A DNA stretch of 64,000 bases from Veillonella intestinalis. Lineage in GTDB: Bacteria; Bacillota; Negativicutes; Veillonellales; Veillonellaceae. The translations under genes and the position numbers were made by a program. The stretch is from the NCBI RefSeq assembly GCF_943193155.1, contig NZ_CALPDB010000006.1, forward strand, positions 62,001 through 126,000. The letters run 5' to 3'. Below, piece by piece: positions 27,380 through 38,099 of this stretch (position 1 is its first letter; each line of letters opens with the position of its first letter). Below the pieces are notes generated by a model. That model ran no database searches. It saw only the letters and a program-made list of their open reading frames with translations, and was not told the DNA's origin.

Positions 27380-27464
27380 TTTTGCATTACAATAAAGCCC
27401 ATTTTGCATTGCAGTAAAGCTCATTTTGCATTACAATAAAGCTCATTTTGCATTACAAATGACC
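27380..27464. repeat. Tandem 22-bp repeats upstream of serS
   Basis: Nearly four copies, starting at 27380, 27402, 27424 and 27446, of a unit reading TTTTGCATTACAATAAAGCT then CA, with few substitutions. The array lies between the lysS terminator and the serS promoter. Two helical turns per unit would put each copy on one face of the DNA. Confidence 0.88.
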
Positions 27465-27475
27465 GTTCGCCTATA

Positions 27476-27510
27476 CAAAAAGGCTAGCAACGGCAACTCC
27501 GTTACTAGCC
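27476..27510 (-). terminator. Terminator after lysS
   Basis: Minus-strand stem GGCTAGTAACGG / CCGTTGCTAGCC (27499-27510 with 27482-27493, one G-U pair) followed by TTTTTG. Confidence 0.88.
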
Positions 27511-27521
27511 TCTTAGCTTTT

Positions 27522-29063
27522 TTATTTATCAGCACCTTCGCTGTCTTCTGTATCAGTTGGTTTTACATCCAACTCAGGTTTCATGAGTGGGAATAATAAG
27601 ACATCACGAATAGAAGCTGAATCAGTTAAGAACATAACTAAACGGTCAATACCAATACCAAGACCAGCAGTTGGAGGTAAACCATATTCAAGAGCGGCTA
27701 CGAAATCTTCGTCCATGCGATGAGCTTCATCATCACCAGCAGCACGTTCTTGTAATTGTTTTTCGAAACGCTGACGTTGGTCAATTGGGTCATTTAACTC
27801 GGAATAACCATTTGCTAATTCACGACCATAAACAAAGGCTTCAAAGCGTTCTGTAGTCAATGGTTTCTCACGGTTTTGTTTAGCCAATGGGGAAATTTCC
27901 ATTGGATGACCATATACGATAGTTGGTTCAATTAAGTTTTCTTCTACATAATCTTCAAAGCAAAGATTAATGATTTTACCAATACCATCGCGTTCGCTAT
28001 ATTCTACATTCAAACGATCCGCAATAGCACGAGCTTCTTCTAAAGTTTCTACCGCATCGAAATCTTCGCCGGTATATTTTTTAATCCCTTCTTGCATCGT
28101 AATACGATTCCAAGGTGGCGTTAAATCAATTTCAGTGCCTTGATAATTAATCTTAGTTGTACCTAATACTTCTTGAGCACAATAAGCTACGATATTTTCA
28201 GTCAATTCAATAGCATCTTCAAAATTACCATATGCCTGATAGGATTCCATCATTGTAAATTCTGGATTATGACGATTGTCAATCCCTTCATTACGGAAAG
28301 AACGGTTGATTTCAAATACTCGCTCTAAACCACCTACAATTAGGCGTTTCAAATGTAATTCTGGAGAAATACGCATATAAATGTCAATGTCCAAAGCATT
28401 GTGGTGGGTAATGAACGGACGCGCTGCCGCACCACCAGGAATCGCATGAAGCATTGGTGTTTCTACTTCCATGAAGTTATGAGCATTCATATATTGACGC
28501 ATTTTAGCTACGATTTGTGTACGTTTCACAAACGTATCGCGCACTTCTGGATTTACAATTAAATCTACATAACGTTGACGGTAACGAAGTTCTGTATCTT
28601 TTAAACCATGCCATTTTTCAGGTAATGGACGCAAGGATTTAGAAAGCAATGTTAATTTATCAACTTTAATCGTGATTTCACCCATATGAGTGCGGAATAC
28701 ATGACCTTCTACACCTACGATATCGCCCATATCAAGCATTTTAACATGCTTATATGCCTCTTCACCAAGCATATCTTTACGCAAATAAATCTGAATATCT
28801 CCCGATAAATCACGAATATTGGCAAAGGCAGTTTTACCGTGGGATCGAATTGTCATAACACGACCTGCCACAGTTACTGGTTGGTCCTCAAAATCACGGA
28901 AGTTGTCTTTTATTGTTGCCGCATGCTGCTGTACTACAAAACGCTGGCCAAAAGGATACACTCCGTCTGCCTCGTATTGTGCAAGCTTTTCGCGACGAAT
29001 TAACATTTGATCATTTAATTCTTGTTGTTGTTCTTGTACGGTAGTCGCTTTTTCTTCGCTCAC
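27522..29063 (-). CDS. lysS: Lysyl-tRNA synthetase, class II
   Basis: A 513-residue class II enzyme charging tRNA-Lys. It has the OB-fold anticodon-binding domain (about 60-170, [20 protein letters not shown]), motif 2 ([20 protein letters not shown], then [11 protein letters not shown]) and motif 3 ([20 protein letters not shown]). The last 20 residues are an acidic tail. greA precedes it by 47 bases and a strong terminator follows. The dusB-lysS neighbourhood is as in Bacillus, with greA inserted. Confidence 0.97.
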   Translation of the reverse strand: MSEEKATTVQEQQQELNDQMLIRREKLAQYEADGVYPFGQRFVVQQHAATIKDNFRDFEDQPVTVAGRVMTIRSHGKTAFANIRDLSGDIQIYLRKDMLGEEAYKHVKMLDMGDIVGVEGHVFRTHMGEITIKVDKLTLLSKSLRPLPEKWHGLKDTELRYRQRYVDLIVNPEVRDTFVKRTQIVAKMRQYMNAHNFMEVETPMLHAIPGGAAARPFITHHNALDIDIYMRISPELHLKRLIVGGLERVFEINRSFRNEGIDNRHNPEFTMMESYQAYGNFEDAIELTENIVAYCAQEVLGTTKINYQGTEIDLTPPWNRITMQEGIKKYTGEDFDAVETLEEARAIADRLNVEYSERDGIGKIINLCFEDYVEENLIEPTIVYGHPMEISPLAKQNREKPLTTERFEAFVYGRELANGYSELNDPIDQRQRFEKQLQERAAGDDEAHRMDEDFVAALEYGLPPTAGLGIGIDRLVMFLTDSASIRDVLLFPLMKPELDVKPTDTEDSEGADK

Positions 29064-29110
29064 TTACATGGCCTCCTAACTTCATACGTCATCGTATTGA
29101 ATACTTCTAC

Positions 29111-29584
29111 TTAGCTAATTGCTAAAATTTTAAATGTTGCTACTCCATCAGGTGTGTTTACTTCTACTTTAGCACCTTTTTTCTTGCCTAAAATAGCACT
29201 ACCTACAGGGGATTCATTGGAAATACGATTATTGAAAGGATCTGCTTCAGAAGACCCTACAATTACATACTCTAATTCTTCATTGTATTCTTCGTCAAAT
29301 AGTTTAACTTTACTACCTACGGATACAACATTCTTACGAGTGCTTTCATCAATAATTTTAGCCGTATTAATTTTGTTTTCTAATTCGATAATATGGCCTT
29401 CAATGAATGCTTGTTCATTTTTTGCATCATCATATTCTGAGTTTTCACTAATATCACCATATTCAATAGCTGTTTTAATACGCTGAGCTACTTCAATACG
29501 ACGTACAGATTTGAAATGCGCTAATTCTTCTTCTAGTTTTTTAAGACCTTCTGCGGTTAACAGCGTTTCTTTTACTTCTGCCAT
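29111..29584 (-). CDS. greA: Transcription elongation factor GreA
   Basis: GreA binds the RNA polymerase secondary channel and stimulates cleavage of backtracked RNA. The 157-residue product has the N-terminal antiparallel coiled coil with the acidic tip [16 protein letters not shown] (about 42-57) and the C-terminal FKBP-like domain ([20 protein letters not shown]). I start at ATG 29584, eight bases after AAGAGGAG; a longer in-frame reading from 29611 has no ribosome-binding site of its own. Confidence 0.95.
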   Translation of the reverse strand: MAEVKETLLTAEGLKKLEEELAHFKSVRRIEVAQRIKTAIEYGDISENSEYDDAKNEQAFIEGHIIELENKINTAKIIDESTRKNVVSVGSKVKLFDEEYNEELEYVIVGSSEADPFNNRISNESPVGSAILGKKKGAKVEVNTPDGVATFKILAIS

Positions 29585-29620
29585 AATAGAACTCCTCTTT
29601 CTATATTTCATTTAGCTATA

Positions 29621-29647
29621 AAGAAAAAGTGTCAATATACTGACACC
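29621..29647 (-). terminator. Terminator after dusB
   Basis: Stem GTGTCA / TGACAC (29629-29634 and 29641-29646) with minus-strand tail TTTTTCTTT, ending the divIC-to-dusB block. Confidence 0.75.
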
Positions 29648-29701
29648 TTTACTTTATCATCACATATATTTACGTAATTTACTCGTAACATTATATCAAT
29701 A

Positions 29702-30700
29702 TTACATTGCCGTTGTCAATTCTGCTTCATAAGTGGCTAAGGCCTCTTTAAAAGACTCCATCGTATGTAATGTGTTAATCCGATTGCGCCACTTGGCCGC
29801 TTCTGGTAATCCTTTAATATACCAGCCCGCATGGGTCCTAATTTCTCGAACTCCTAGCGGCACACCTTTATATTTACATAGTAACTCAAAATGGCGACGC
29901 AACATATGAAGGCGCTCTACTGCCGTTGGCTTAGGTAATATTTCACCAGTTTGCAAGTAGTGATTCACCTCATTAAACACCCACGGATTCCCTTGTGCAC
30001 CACGCCCTATAAGTACGGCATCACAGCCTGTCTCCTCTAGCATCGCCTTAGCAGATATGGCATCCACTACATCACCATTCCCCAAAACAGGAATCGACAA
30101 AGCCTCTTTAACAGCTTTAATATACGTCCAATCAGCCTTACCCATATACATCTGCTCTCGAGTACGGCCATGAACAGCTATAGCTGCTACACCAACAGAC
30201 TCAATCCGCTGAGCAAAATCAAGCACATTTTTAGACGTCTCATCCCAACCTAGCCGCATTTTCACCGTTACTGGTATCTTCACGGCTTGCACGGCCGCTT
30301 CTGCCACACGCGCTGCTAAATCTGGTGTTTTCATAAGCGCAGAGCCATCACCAGATGAAACTACCTTTTTCACAGGACAGCCCATATTAATATCTACTAT
30401 GTCAGCGCCCGCGCGCTCTACCACCTTAGCCGCTAAGGCAATAGCTTCAGGATCAGAACCAAAAATCTGCATAGACACAGGATGTTCTACGTCTTCCATA
30501 AACAGTAAGTCTTTTGTATGCTCATTTTCATATTTAATGCCCATAGCACTTACCATTTCCGTGCATACTAACGCTGCGCCCTGTTCTTCAGCCAGTAAAC
30601 GATACGCAATATCGCTAACCCCAGCCATAGGTGCTAGTATAGCGCGTCCAGAAATAGCCACTGAACCAATATGCCAAATGTCATTATTTATTTCTTTCAT
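29702..30700 (-). CDS. dusB: tRNA-dihydrouridine synthase DusB
   Basis: An FMN enzyme that reduces specific uridines in tRNA to dihydrouridine. The 332 residues include the FMN-binding start ([20 protein letters not shown]), catalytic C108 in [11 protein letters not shown], and the phosphate-binding [15 protein letters not shown] and [11 protein letters not shown] segments. It overlaps the end of coaX by 17 bases, so the two are translated in step. Position next to greA-lysS matches Bacillus dusB-lysS. Confidence 0.95.
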   Translation of the reverse strand: MKEINNDIWHIGSVAISGRAILAPMAGVSDIAYRLLAEEQGAALVCTEMVSAMGIKYENEHTKDLLFMEDVEHPVSMQIFGSDPEAIALAAKVVERAGADIVDINMGCPVKKVVSSGDGSALMKTPDLAARVAEAAVQAVKIPVTVKMRLGWDETSKNVLDFAQRIESVGVAAIAVHGRTREQMYMGKADWTYIKAVKEALSIPVLGNGDVVDAISAKAMLEETGCDAVLIGRGAQGNPWVFNEVNHYLQTGEILPKPTAVERLHMLRRHFELLCKYKGVPLGVREIRTHAGWYIKGLPEAAKWRNRINTLHTMESFKEALATYEAELTTAM

Positions 30701-31451
30701 ACAATAATCGTAATCCTTCTAGTGTTAACATAGGTTCAATATGATTAATTACATTTGTTTCCGCATTGATTAAATGAGCTAACCCACCAGTAGCAATTAC
30801 TTTAACATTCGGCGGCATTTCTTTTTTCATACGCCCTACAATACCTTCTACTTGGCCTACATATCCAAAGAGTACGCCTGATTGCATGGATGTCACCGTA
30901 TTGCGACAAATAACTTGCCCTGGATTACGCACCTCAATACGAGGTAATTTAGCAGCTCGTTGGAATAATGCTTCTGCTGAAATTTGTACCCCTGGTGCAA
31001 TAGCCCCACCAATATAATCACCATTTTCTAAAATGGCACAATATGTAGTGGCTGTCCCAAAATCAATGACGATTAATGGGCCACCATATTTTTCATAAGC
31101 CGCTACAGCATTTACGATGCGGTCAGCCCCCACTTCGCGAGGATTGTCATATTTAATGGCCATCCCCGTTTTAGTTCCAGGTCCTACAATAATCGGCTTT
31201 ACATTAAAATAACGTAAACATACCCGTTCTAAGGTTGGCATCAATGGTGGTACTACGGACGAAATGATAATTGCCTCAATATCATTCACATTAACCTGAC
31301 GGTCATGGAAAAATAAATTCATAATAATAACGCCATACTCATCAGTAGTGCGTACTCGATCCGTAGAAATGCGCCAATGACCTACCAATTCCTTTTTATC
31401 ATATACGCCTAGAACAATGTTGGTATTTCCTACATCAATCACTAATAACAT
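30684..31451 (-). CDS. coaX: Type III pantothenate kinase CoaX
   Basis: Phosphorylates pantothenate, first step of coenzyme A synthesis. The 255-residue ASKHA-fold protein opens with the phosphate loop [20 protein letters not shown] and carries [20 protein letters not shown] and [11 protein letters not shown], the type III hallmarks; this class does not respond to CoA feedback. Its ribosome-binding site lies in the last codons of birA. It overlaps dusB. Confidence 0.96.
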   Translation of the reverse strand: MLLVIDVGNTNIVLGVYDKKELVGHWRISTDRVRTTDEYGVIIMNLFFHDRQVNVNDIEAIIISSVVPPLMPTLERVCLRYFNVKPIIVGPGTKTGMAIKYDNPREVGADRIVNAVAAYEKYGGPLIVIDFGTATTYCAILENGDYIGGAIAPGVQISAEALFQRAAKLPRIEVRNPGQVICRNTVTSMQSGVLFGYVGQVEGIVGRMKKEMPPNVKVIATGGLAHLINAETNVINHIEPMLTLEGLRLLYERNK

Positions 31452-31456
31452 GTAAA

Positions 31457-32443
31457 TTAGCCTCCTACTTTATGTGCTGGTCGTATGGATACGTCACCGG
31501 CCACCACTCGTTCTACGGAGCCATCAGCACGTTCTATCATAAGATTGCCATCTTGATCAAGGTCGATGGCCTTACCTTCATAGGTACTACCTGGAGCCCG
31601 CACTTCTACTTGCTTGCCTAGGGTAATACTTAGTTCTTTCCATTCTGCCAAAGTACTATTAAATCCTTCAGCCAATACTTTATTATACTGCATTTCTAAT
31701 TCTTCTAAAATAGTATTTAATGCTTCACGCCGGTCTACCTCAACACCTTCCATAGCAAAGGAGGTAGCAATGTCTTTTAAAAAGTCAGGAATTTCCTCTA
31801 AAGTGCTACTCGTATTAATTCCGATCCCCATGACAATGTAAGAAATTTCTTCCATAGAACCGTTCATTTCAGTTAAAATGCCCACTAATTTACGACCATT
31901 GACAAGAATATCATTAGGCCATTTAATGCCAGCAGTCTGTAAGCCTAACCGACGAAAGGCTTTGATTAACGCTACAGCAGCCATAAGAGTACATTTAGGA
32001 GCCTCTATAGGTAAAAATTTAGGACGCAAAATTATACTGAACCATAAACCTTTACCATAGGGAGAATACCAGCCACGATCCAAGCGACCTCGACCAGCCA
32101 CTTGCTCTTCAGCCACAACTACAGTGCCTTCCGGAGCACCCTCATTAGCTAAATCGCGACCAATCCGATTTGTAGACTCTACACTCTCTAAATACTGATA
32201 ATTGCGTCCAAATGTCTTAGTGGTTAATACGGATTCCATTTCAAGCCAGCTCATTACATCAGGCTCTTCCATGAGTCGATACCCCTTTTTAGTAAATGAT
32301 TCAATAACATAGCCTTTTTTGCGCAGTGCTTCTATATGTTTCCAAATAGCTGTGCGGGATACATCACAATGTTCTGACATACGCTGACCTGACACAAAAT
32401 TCCCTTTATTCTCACGTAACAATTCTAAAATTGCATCTCTCAT
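31457..32443 (-). CDS. birA: Biotin-protein ligase and biotin operon repressor BirA
   Basis: A 328-residue bifunctional protein. Residues 1-65 are a winged helix ([20 protein letters not shown], then [17 protein letters not shown]) that can repress biotin genes. Residues about 85-270 form the ligase, with [20 protein letters not shown] binding biotinyl-AMP and [17 protein letters not shown]. The C-terminal SH3-like domain follows. It biotinylates carboxylase and decarboxylase carrier proteins, relevant to Veillonella methylmalonyl-CoA decarboxylase. No biotin operon is in the window. coaX follows directly. Confidence 0.95.
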   Translation of the reverse strand: MRDAILELLRENKGNFVSGQRMSEHCDVSRTAIWKHIEALRKKGYVIESFTKKGYRLMEEPDVMSWLEMESVLTTKTFGRNYQYLESVESTNRIGRDLANEGAPEGTVVVAEEQVAGRGRLDRGWYSPYGKGLWFSIILRPKFLPIEAPKCTLMAAVALIKAFRRLGLQTAGIKWPNDILVNGRKLVGILTEMNGSMEEISYIVMGIGINTSSTLEEIPDFLKDIATSFAMEGVEVDRREALNTILEELEMQYNKVLAEGFNSTLAEWKELSITLGKQVEVRAPGSTYEGKAIDLDQDGNLMIERADGSVERVVAGDVSIRPAHKVGG

Positions 32444-32464
32444 AACGCCGGTGCCTCCTTTATG

Positions 32465-32489
32465 AAAAAGGGCCGCCTACCGGCGGCCC
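32465..32489 (-). terminator. Terminator after ftsH
   Basis: GC-rich perfect stem GGGCCGCC / GGCGGCCC with a 4-base loop (32470-32489) followed on the minus strand by TTTTTCA. A second hairpin, AATCGGT / ACCGATT, sits just upstream at 32496-32513. Confidence 0.9.
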
Positions 32490-32532
32490 TATGCCAATCG
32501 GTGTATACCGATTATTATTCGCTTGTATAAGG

Positions 32533-34455
32533 CTAGTTATCTTTTGCAGTTGATTCTTCAGTCGTTGCTGTAGATTCTGTTGCAATCGCATCTGGCACAA
32601 TAATACCAGCTGCTTCTAACGCACTTTTTGCTTCATTTACTTCTACCTTATTAGGGTCTGTAATGGTACCGTACTTATACAAGTTTTCAATTTGTTCATG
32701 ATCAATGGTTTCTTCTTCTAATAACACATTGGCCATATTATGTAAAAACTCAATATTATCCGATAACAATTGCATTACATCATTGTATGCTTCAGATACT
32801 ATTTTATGCATTTCTGCATCAATTTTCTCAGCTACTGCTTCACCATAGTTACGTTCATGACCAAGGCTACGCCCTAAGAATACTTGTTCTTGATGTTCCC
32901 CAAATACAAGTGGTCCTAATTCATCACTCATGCCAAGACGAGTAATCATATGACGAACAATGTTTGTCACTTGCTGTAAGTCACCAGAAGCACCACTACT
33001 GATTTCCTTCAACACTAATGCTTCTGCACAACGACCGCCTAAAGCTACACGGATGCGTGCTAACATTTGTGATTTTGTCATATAGTTTTGCTCTTCTACT
33101 GGTAACATCATAGTGTAACCACCAGCACGGCCACGAGGAATAATCGTTACCTTATGAACTGGGTCTGCTTCTGGCAATAAATGAGCCACAATCGCATGCC
33201 CTGATTCATGGTAAGCTGTTAAACGACGTTCTTTATCACTTACAACATGACTACGACGTTCTGGACCATAGCTTACTTTTTCACTAGCTTCTTCTAAATC
33301 AGCCATGGATACCTTTTTGCGGTTTTGACGAGCGGCTAACAAAGCTGCTTCATTAAGTAAATTACTTAAATCAGCACCAGTAAACCCAGGTGTTTTCTTC
33401 GCAATAGTTTGCAAGTTAACATCTTCATCTAATGGTTTATTGCGAGCATGCACTTTCAAAATAGCTTCACGACCACGGAGGTCTGGTTTATCTACTGTTA
33501 CTTGACGGTCAAAACGACCTGGACGAAGTAATGCTGGATCCAAAATATCTGGGCGGTTAGTTGCCGCAATGGTAATGATCCCTTCATTAGCACCAAAGCC
33601 ATCCATTTCTACAAGCAACTGATTCAAGGTCTGTTCACGTTCATCATGACCGCCACCAAGACCAGCACCACGTTGACGACCTACTGCATCAATTTCGTCA
33701 ATAAAGATAATACAAGGCGCATTTTTCTTAGCTTGGCTAAAGAGGTCACGCACACGAGAAGCACCAACACCAACGAACATTTCTACAAAGTCGGAGCCAC
33801 TGATGCTAAAAAATGGAACGCCCGCTTCACCAGCTACAGCACGAGCTAATAAAGTTTTACCAGTCCCTGGAGGGCCAAACAATAGTACCCCTTTAGGAAT
33901 TTTAGCGCCAATCGCATTAAATTTACCTGGATTACGTAAAAACTCTACTACTTCTTCAAGTTCTTGCTTAGCTTCATCAGCACCAGCTACATCCTTGAAT
34001 GTTACATTTACTTTGCCTTCACCCTGCATTTTCGCACGGCTTTTGCCAAAATTCATTACGCGCCCACCACTACCTTGAGTTTGTTGCATAATGAAGAACC
34101 AAACACCAATTAACAAGAAAATTGGTAATACAGAGCTAAGAAGCCCCATCCACCAAGATGGTTGTTCTGGTGGTTTTGCTGTAATTTCAACTTCATTTTG
34201 AGTCAGTTGATTCATTAAGGTAGGATCTGTTGGTGCATATGTACTAAACTCAGTACCATTCTTTAATGTACCTACAATGGAGTGATTATCAGTAATGGTA
34301 ATCTTTTCTACCTTTTTCTGAGCTACTTGCTGTAAGAAGCTCGTATAGCTAATCTCTGACTTTGCCGTATTTGTACTGGAAAACGAATTAATCACTGTAG
34401 CAGCCGCTACAATAATTAAAATGTAAAGCAGTGCATTTTTCATAAAACGACCCAA
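32533..34455 (-). CDS. ftsH: ATP-dependent zinc metalloprotease FtsH
   Basis: Membrane-bound AAA+ protease degrading misfolded membrane proteins and regulators; in diderms it also tunes LpxC. The 640 residues comprise a TM helix (about 6-25), periplasmic domain, second TM (about 104-122), AAA domain with Walker [14 protein letters not shown] and Walker [12 protein letters not shown], and the zinc site HESGH with the downstream third ligand. The C-terminus is an acidic Thr-rich tail. TTG 34455 lies seven bases after AAAGGGG; the internal ATG four codons on lacks a site. The gene follows hpt as in Bacillus. Confidence 0.97.
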   Translation of the reverse strand: MGRFMKNALLYILIIVAAATVINSFSSTNTAKSEISYTSFLQQVAQKKVEKITITDNHSIVGTLKNGTEFSTYAPTDPTLMNQLTQNEVEITAKPPEQPSWWMGLLSSVLPIFLLIGVWFFIMQQTQGSGGRVMNFGKSRAKMQGEGKVNVTFKDVAGADEAKQELEEVVEFLRNPGKFNAIGAKIPKGVLLFGPPGTGKTLLARAVAGEAGVPFFSISGSDFVEMFVGVGASRVRDLFSQAKKNAPCIIFIDEIDAVGRQRGAGLGGGHDEREQTLNQLLVEMDGFGANEGIITIAATNRPDILDPALLRPGRFDRQVTVDKPDLRGREAILKVHARNKPLDEDVNLQTIAKKTPGFTGADLSNLLNEAALLAARQNRKKVSMADLEEASEKVSYGPERRSHVVSDKERRLTAYHESGHAIVAHLLPEADPVHKVTIIPRGRAGGYTMMLPVEEQNYMTKSQMLARIRVALGGRCAEALVLKEISSGASGDLQQVTNIVRHMITRLGMSDELGPLVFGEHQEQVFLGRSLGHERNYGEAVAEKIDAEMHKIVSEAYNDVMQLLSDNIEFLHNMANVLLEEETIDHEQIENLYKYGTITDPNKVEVNEAKSALEAAGIIVPDAIATESTATTEESTAKDN

Positions 34456-34551
34456 TCTATTACCCCTTTCACAAAGTTCTCAACATGGAATCTGCCATTT
34501 CTATATCGAAAAATATACTCTGACAAACATATTAACATATTTTCATCGTAC

Positions 34552-34572
34552 ATACAATGCATTTCATTGTAT
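34552..34572. repeat. Inverted repeat between hpt and ftsH
   Basis: ATACAATG / CATTGTAT with a 5-base spacer, nine bases past the hpt stop. It has no T tail, and its promoter-proximal arm provides a TTGTAT that, 17 bases before TAATAT on the minus strand, could be an ftsH -35. An operator is possible. Confidence 0.5.
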
Positions 34573-34580
34573 ACATTCGA

Positions 34581-35123
34581 TTACTTCGATTGATACACTT
34601 CTTCTTTCAATATACCAATATACGGTAAATTGCGGTATTGTTCGGCATAATCTAGGCCATACCCCACTACGAAATAGTCAGGTACAACAAAGCCTTGATA
34701 ATCTACATGAACTTCAACAGTACGACGATCTGGCTTATTAAGTAAAGCTACTAAACGCACACTTTTAGCATTACGCGCTTTTAAATTTTCCAATAAATAA
34801 TGTAGTGTATTACCCGTATCAACAATATCTTCAACCACGATGACATGCTTGCCATCCACTGGTTTATCAAGGTCTTTTAAAATACGTACAACCCCACTAC
34901 TTTCAGTGCTATTACCATAACTAGAGCAGGAAATAAAATCAAGTGTCACATTTCCCTCAATAGCACGTGCTAAATCGGCAAAAAACATAACCGCCCCTTT
35001 AAGGACGCACACAAGTACAACGTCTTCACCTTTATAGTCAGCAGAAATTTGTTTACCTAATTCAGCAACGCGTTCCTGTAATGCTTCTTGTAAAATCAAT
35101 ACTTCCTTAATGGAATCTAACAT
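34581..35123 (-). CDS. hpt: Hypoxanthine phosphoribosyltransferase
   Basis: Salvages hypoxanthine and guanine to IMP and GMP using PRPP. The 180-residue protein has the PRPP loop VIVVEDIVDTGNTLHYLLEN and the flexible-loop region FISCSSYGNSTESSGVVRI. Its ATG comes immediately after the tilS stop (TAAATG), with the ribosome-binding site in the last tilS codons, so it is coupled to tilS. tilS-hpt-ftsH is conserved Firmicute order. Confidence 0.96.
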   Translation of the reverse strand: MLDSIKEVLILQEALQERVAELGKQISADYKGEDVVLVCVLKGAVMFFADLARAIEGNVTLDFISCSSYGNSTESSGVVRILKDLDKPVDGKHVIVVEDIVDTGNTLHYLLENLKARNAKSVRLVALLNKPDRRTVEVHVDYQGFVVPDYFVVGYGLDYAEQYRNLPYIGILKEEVYQSK

Positions 35124-36506
35124 TTAATCTTCCTCCTCGATAGAACAAGCCCAATACGTAGTTGCCTGTTCGTCCCATACAATTGTGAGCGCCTTAGGCT
35201 TAACTAAAGCAAACACTACCGCATCACCACATAAAAACCATAACGAATCTCGCTCGGCTTGTGGAATCTTTTGATCAATGAGCCAATCTTTTAGCTTATT
35301 ATGACCCCAAATGTATCCATCTTTACGACGTAACGCTATGCGATCACCGGTTTGACGATGGCGCAAGTTAGGACCTTCCTTGGCTAAGTGTTGTGGCACA
35401 AGTATGGTCTCACCAGCCTGCAACGGCGGTGCCTCTTCATGCGGTCCTAACCAAGTAACCAATCGCTGTCCTTTCAAGCGATATCTTATGTTTGCCTTCG
35501 GTGTAACGTTTAAACGTCCAACTTGTATTATATCATATTGTGCCGTAACCTTCATCTGAGAACGAATAAAATATTTCCTTTTTTTTCCCTTAACCACAGC
35601 TCGAAGTTCTTGTAATTGTGCTTGTGAAAAGGTGCCTGTATCCTGGAAGAAAGCCATAATTCGCTGCCACAAACGATAGAATAAAGCCTCAGGCAACGCC
35701 GCTACAGCTGCTCGTTGTAAGATAATTTCGGGCTTTGTTTCATCAATAGAGCAACAGACCCGCTCCCATACTTCGTCGGTTGCACCCTGCAAATACGTTT
35801 CATCAGCTACCATATTCTCCCCTAAACGAGCTAATGTAGCCACTATATTAGGATTGTAAGTCTTCAATAGAGGCAACAACTCTAAGCGTAAACGATTACG
35901 CAAATATAAGGGTTCATCATTTGTCATGTCATGAGCATATGTAAGCCCCAACTCTTTTAAATATGTTAAGATTACTTCCTTAGTTACTCCTAAAAAAGGA
36001 CGCCATAAATCCTGTTCCACACAATGCATCCCCTGAAGTCCTTTAGTACCAGCCCCACGCAGTAAATGAGCCAATATAGTTTCCCCTTGGTCATCTTGAT
36101 GATGCGCTGTGGCAATATACGCATAAGCTTCTTTCTTCATTATGTCTCTAAAAAACGCATACCGCAAATCACGACTCACCGTTTCTATCGATTGTTTACG
36201 TTCTTTAGCCACCTTCGCTGCCTCAATGGTGAATTCATAAAATGGTACCCCATATTGACTAGCATATGCCTTCACCAACAGTAATTCATCTCTGCTCTCA
36301 GAACGCAAAGAATGATCTACACAAGCTACGCCTAATTGTAAATTTGCTTCTGTGTTCGCCCCTTTGCAAGTAACTAACCAATGAAGTAAAGCTACTGAAT
36401 CAGGACCACCTGAACAAGCTACCAAAACACGACTTCCCTTTGGTACCGTTCCATGAGTTCGTTCATACGCCAAAACTTGAGATTCAAAACGCTGAATACT
36501 ATTCAT
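35124..36506 (-). CDS. tilS: tRNA(Ile)-lysidine synthase TilS
   Basis: Converts C34 of the CAU tRNA-Ile to lysidine so that it reads AUA and accepts isoleucine; essential in most bacteria. The 460-residue protein has the PP-loop ATPase motif VACSGGPDSVALLHWL (about 28-43), the HHQDDQGETILAHLLRGAG segment and a C-terminal TilS-specific domain (LRHRQTGDRIALRRKDGYIW). It starts 18 bases after ppx and ends against hpt. Confidence 0.95.
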   Translation of the reverse strand: MNSIQRFESQVLAYERTHGTVPKGSRVLVACSGGPDSVALLHWLVTCKGANTEANLQLGVACVDHSLRSESRDELLLVKAYASQYGVPFYEFTIEAAKVAKERKQSIETVSRDLRYAFFRDIMKKEAYAYIATAHHQDDQGETILAHLLRGAGTKGLQGMHCVEQDLWRPFLGVTKEVILTYLKELGLTYAHDMTNDEPLYLRNRLRLELLPLLKTYNPNIVATLARLGENMVADETYLQGATDEVWERVCCSIDETKPEIILQRAAVAALPEALFYRLWQRIMAFFQDTGTFSQAQLQELRAVVKGKKRKYFIRSQMKVTAQYDIIQVGRLNVTPKANIRYRLKGQRLVTWLGPHEEAPPLQAGETILVPQHLAKEGPNLRHRQTGDRIALRRKDGYIWGHNKLKDWLIDQKIPQAERDSLWFLCGDAVVFALVKPKALTIVWDEQATTYWACSIEEED

Positions 36507-36524
36507 TGTTCCTTCCTCTTACTC

Positions 36525-37421
36525 TTATTTAACTAATCTAGCGGCCATTCCCTCCATGCCATCTCGTTCACTAACAATTACATAAGGGATTTCATACCAA
36601 TCCATAAAGGATGTTAGAATTTCGCCACCGGCTACAATAATATCAGCCCTATTACTAGGAAGCCCTGGCACTGCCAAACGCTCTTCTGGCGTCATATAAC
36701 GCAATTCTAATAGCATCGCTTCGATAACCTCACGGCTTAACTGATGGCCTTGAATCACACCTGGATTATAAACCTCCAGCTTCAAATGCATAGCCGCTAA
36801 GGTAGTCGCGGTGCCGCCAACAGCTATAAACTCACCAAAAGGCCCTTCTATAGGTAATGGCTCAAACCAAGGTCTCGTCTCTTGCCACACTTCTTGTGGA
36901 CCTTCATCCGAACGCTCTTTCAAACGCACCGCCCCAATAGGATATGACCGTTGCCAATAAGTCCGCTCATGAGTCCCTAAAGCTATTTCCGTACTGCCAC
37001 CGCCAATATCAATAAGCCCATAGTGACGACTATCTGCAGGAAAAGTTGTTACAGCCCCTTCAAAACCAAGAGTCGCTTCTTCTTCACCACTAATAATGTG
37101 TGACTCCATAGGGCAAACCTCCATAGCCTTCGCCATAAAGTCAGCCCCATTGCTCGCTTCTCGTATAGCACTAGTAGCCACTCCTACCACCTGAGTTGCT
37201 CCATAAGCTTTAATGGCCTCTTGAATCTCTACAAGAGCGTCAAGACTACGTTCTATCGCTTCAGCTGTTAAATTTCCATCAGTGCTTCGCTTACCTAACC
37301 GAGTACTCCACAAACGTTTAGGCTCCCACTGCCATTGGCTAGCTTCATAGGTTCCTAACAAAAGTCGAAATGAATTGGATCCTAAGTCAACAATGCCAAT
37401 TTTCTTTATATTTTCACTCAT
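36525..37421 (-). CDS. ppx: Ppx/GppA-family phosphatase
   Basis: A 298-residue protein of the exopolyphosphatase / guanosine pentaphosphatase family, about the length of single-module Ppx2-type enzymes. ASKHA-fold motifs are visible: GIVDLGSNSFRLLLGTYE at the start, ISGEEEATLGFEGAVT, the phosphate loop GLIDIGGGSTEIALG, and AVGGTATTLAAMHL. It would cleave polyphosphate or pppGpp; the sequence does not say which. In Bacillus this place between yabR and tilS is held by spoIIE, yabS and yabT. Confidence 0.9.
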   Translation of the reverse strand: MSENIKKIGIVDLGSNSFRLLLGTYEASQWQWEPKRLWSTRLGKRSTDGNLTAEAIERSLDALVEIQEAIKAYGATQVVGVATSAIREASNGADFMAKAMEVCPMESHIISGEEEATLGFEGAVTTFPADSRHYGLIDIGGGSTEIALGTHERTYWQRSYPIGAVRLKERSDEGPQEVWQETRPWFEPLPIEGPFGEFIAVGGTATTLAAMHLKLEVYNPGVIQGHQLSREVIEAMLLELRYMTPEERLAVPGLPSNRADIIVAGGEILTSFMDWYEIPYVIVSERDGMEGMAARLVK

Positions 37422-37445
37422 ATCGTCACCTCAATATATGGATAT

Positions 37446-37475
37446 AAAAAAGATGATGCGGAGCTCCGCATCATC
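37446..37475 (-). terminator. Terminator after the S1-domain gene
   Basis: A perfect 24-base palindrome (37452-37475) centred on GGAGCTCC, followed on the minus strand by TTTTTTATAT. Confidence 0.88.
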
Positions 37476-37482
37476 TCATACA

Positions 37483-37968
37483 TTAATCTCTGCGACCGCC
37501 TCGACCGCCTCGTTTGGATTCTGTATTACGTTTTAAATCAGTTAATCGTTCTTCGCTATCTTTTAAGAAACGACTCATTTTATCTTCAAAGGACATGCCA
37601 CCACTTTTACGGTCAAAGGAATTACGACGATTCCCTTCATGAGCTGCACGATTATGTCCATCATGTTGATAAGGACGAAACTCTTTTGGCTCACGCCCTT
37701 CACCTTTAGGAGCGCGTGCTGCCACTTCTGGCTTAGGCTGTGTTTGCTTAATAGATAAGCTAATTTTACCTTTTTCATCTACACTAAGAACTTTAACTTT
37801 TACCTTGTCTTGTTCTTTAATAAAATCTGAAATATTTTCCACATATTCATTTGCTACTTCTGAAATGTGCACTAACCCAGTTTGTTTGTCACCTAAATCT
37901 ACAAACGCGCCAAATTTCGTGATACCCGTAACTGTGCCTTCAAGAACACTACCAACTTCAATGGCCAT
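37483..37968 (-). CDS. S1 RNA-binding domain protein, YabR-like
   Basis: A 161-residue protein with one S1/OB-fold domain (1 to about 75, VGSVLEGTVTGITKFGAFVD and GLVHISEVANEYVENISDFI) followed by a basic, Arg/Gly/Glu-rich tail ending TESKRGGRGGRRD, likely to bind RNA. B. subtilis YabR, also next to divIC, has the same plan and is linked to the ribosome. I start at ATG 37968, matching the family start MxIEVGS; a longer reading from TTG 37995 includes the GGAGG site itself. The spacing of 13 bases from GGAGG to ATG is long. Confidence 0.88.
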   Translation of the reverse strand: MAIEVGSVLEGTVTGITKFGAFVDLGDKQTGLVHISEVANEYVENISDFIKEQDKVKVKVLSVDEKGKISLSIKQTQPKPEVAARAPKGEGREPKEFRPYQHDGHNRAAHEGNRRNSFDRKSGGMSFEDKMSRFLKDSEERLTDLKRNTESKRGGRGGRRD

Positions 37969-38099
37969 GCTAACCCGATGTCCTCCTAAATTCAAAAAAC
38001 TGTTGTTGCACCTAATCTATGCACACTATGTTCATTATATAGGTCTATGAAAAACCTTGTCAACTGCTATTTCACGAATGTCCTAGCTTACTTTACAGT

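Noticed and set aside
27380-27464. Possible short CRISPR array
   Set aside because: The 22-bp units are directly adjacent with no unique spacers, and no cas genes are near.
27261-27475. T-box leader before serS
   Set aside because: No specifier stem or TGGNACCGCG-type antiterminator motif, and no terminator just before serS.
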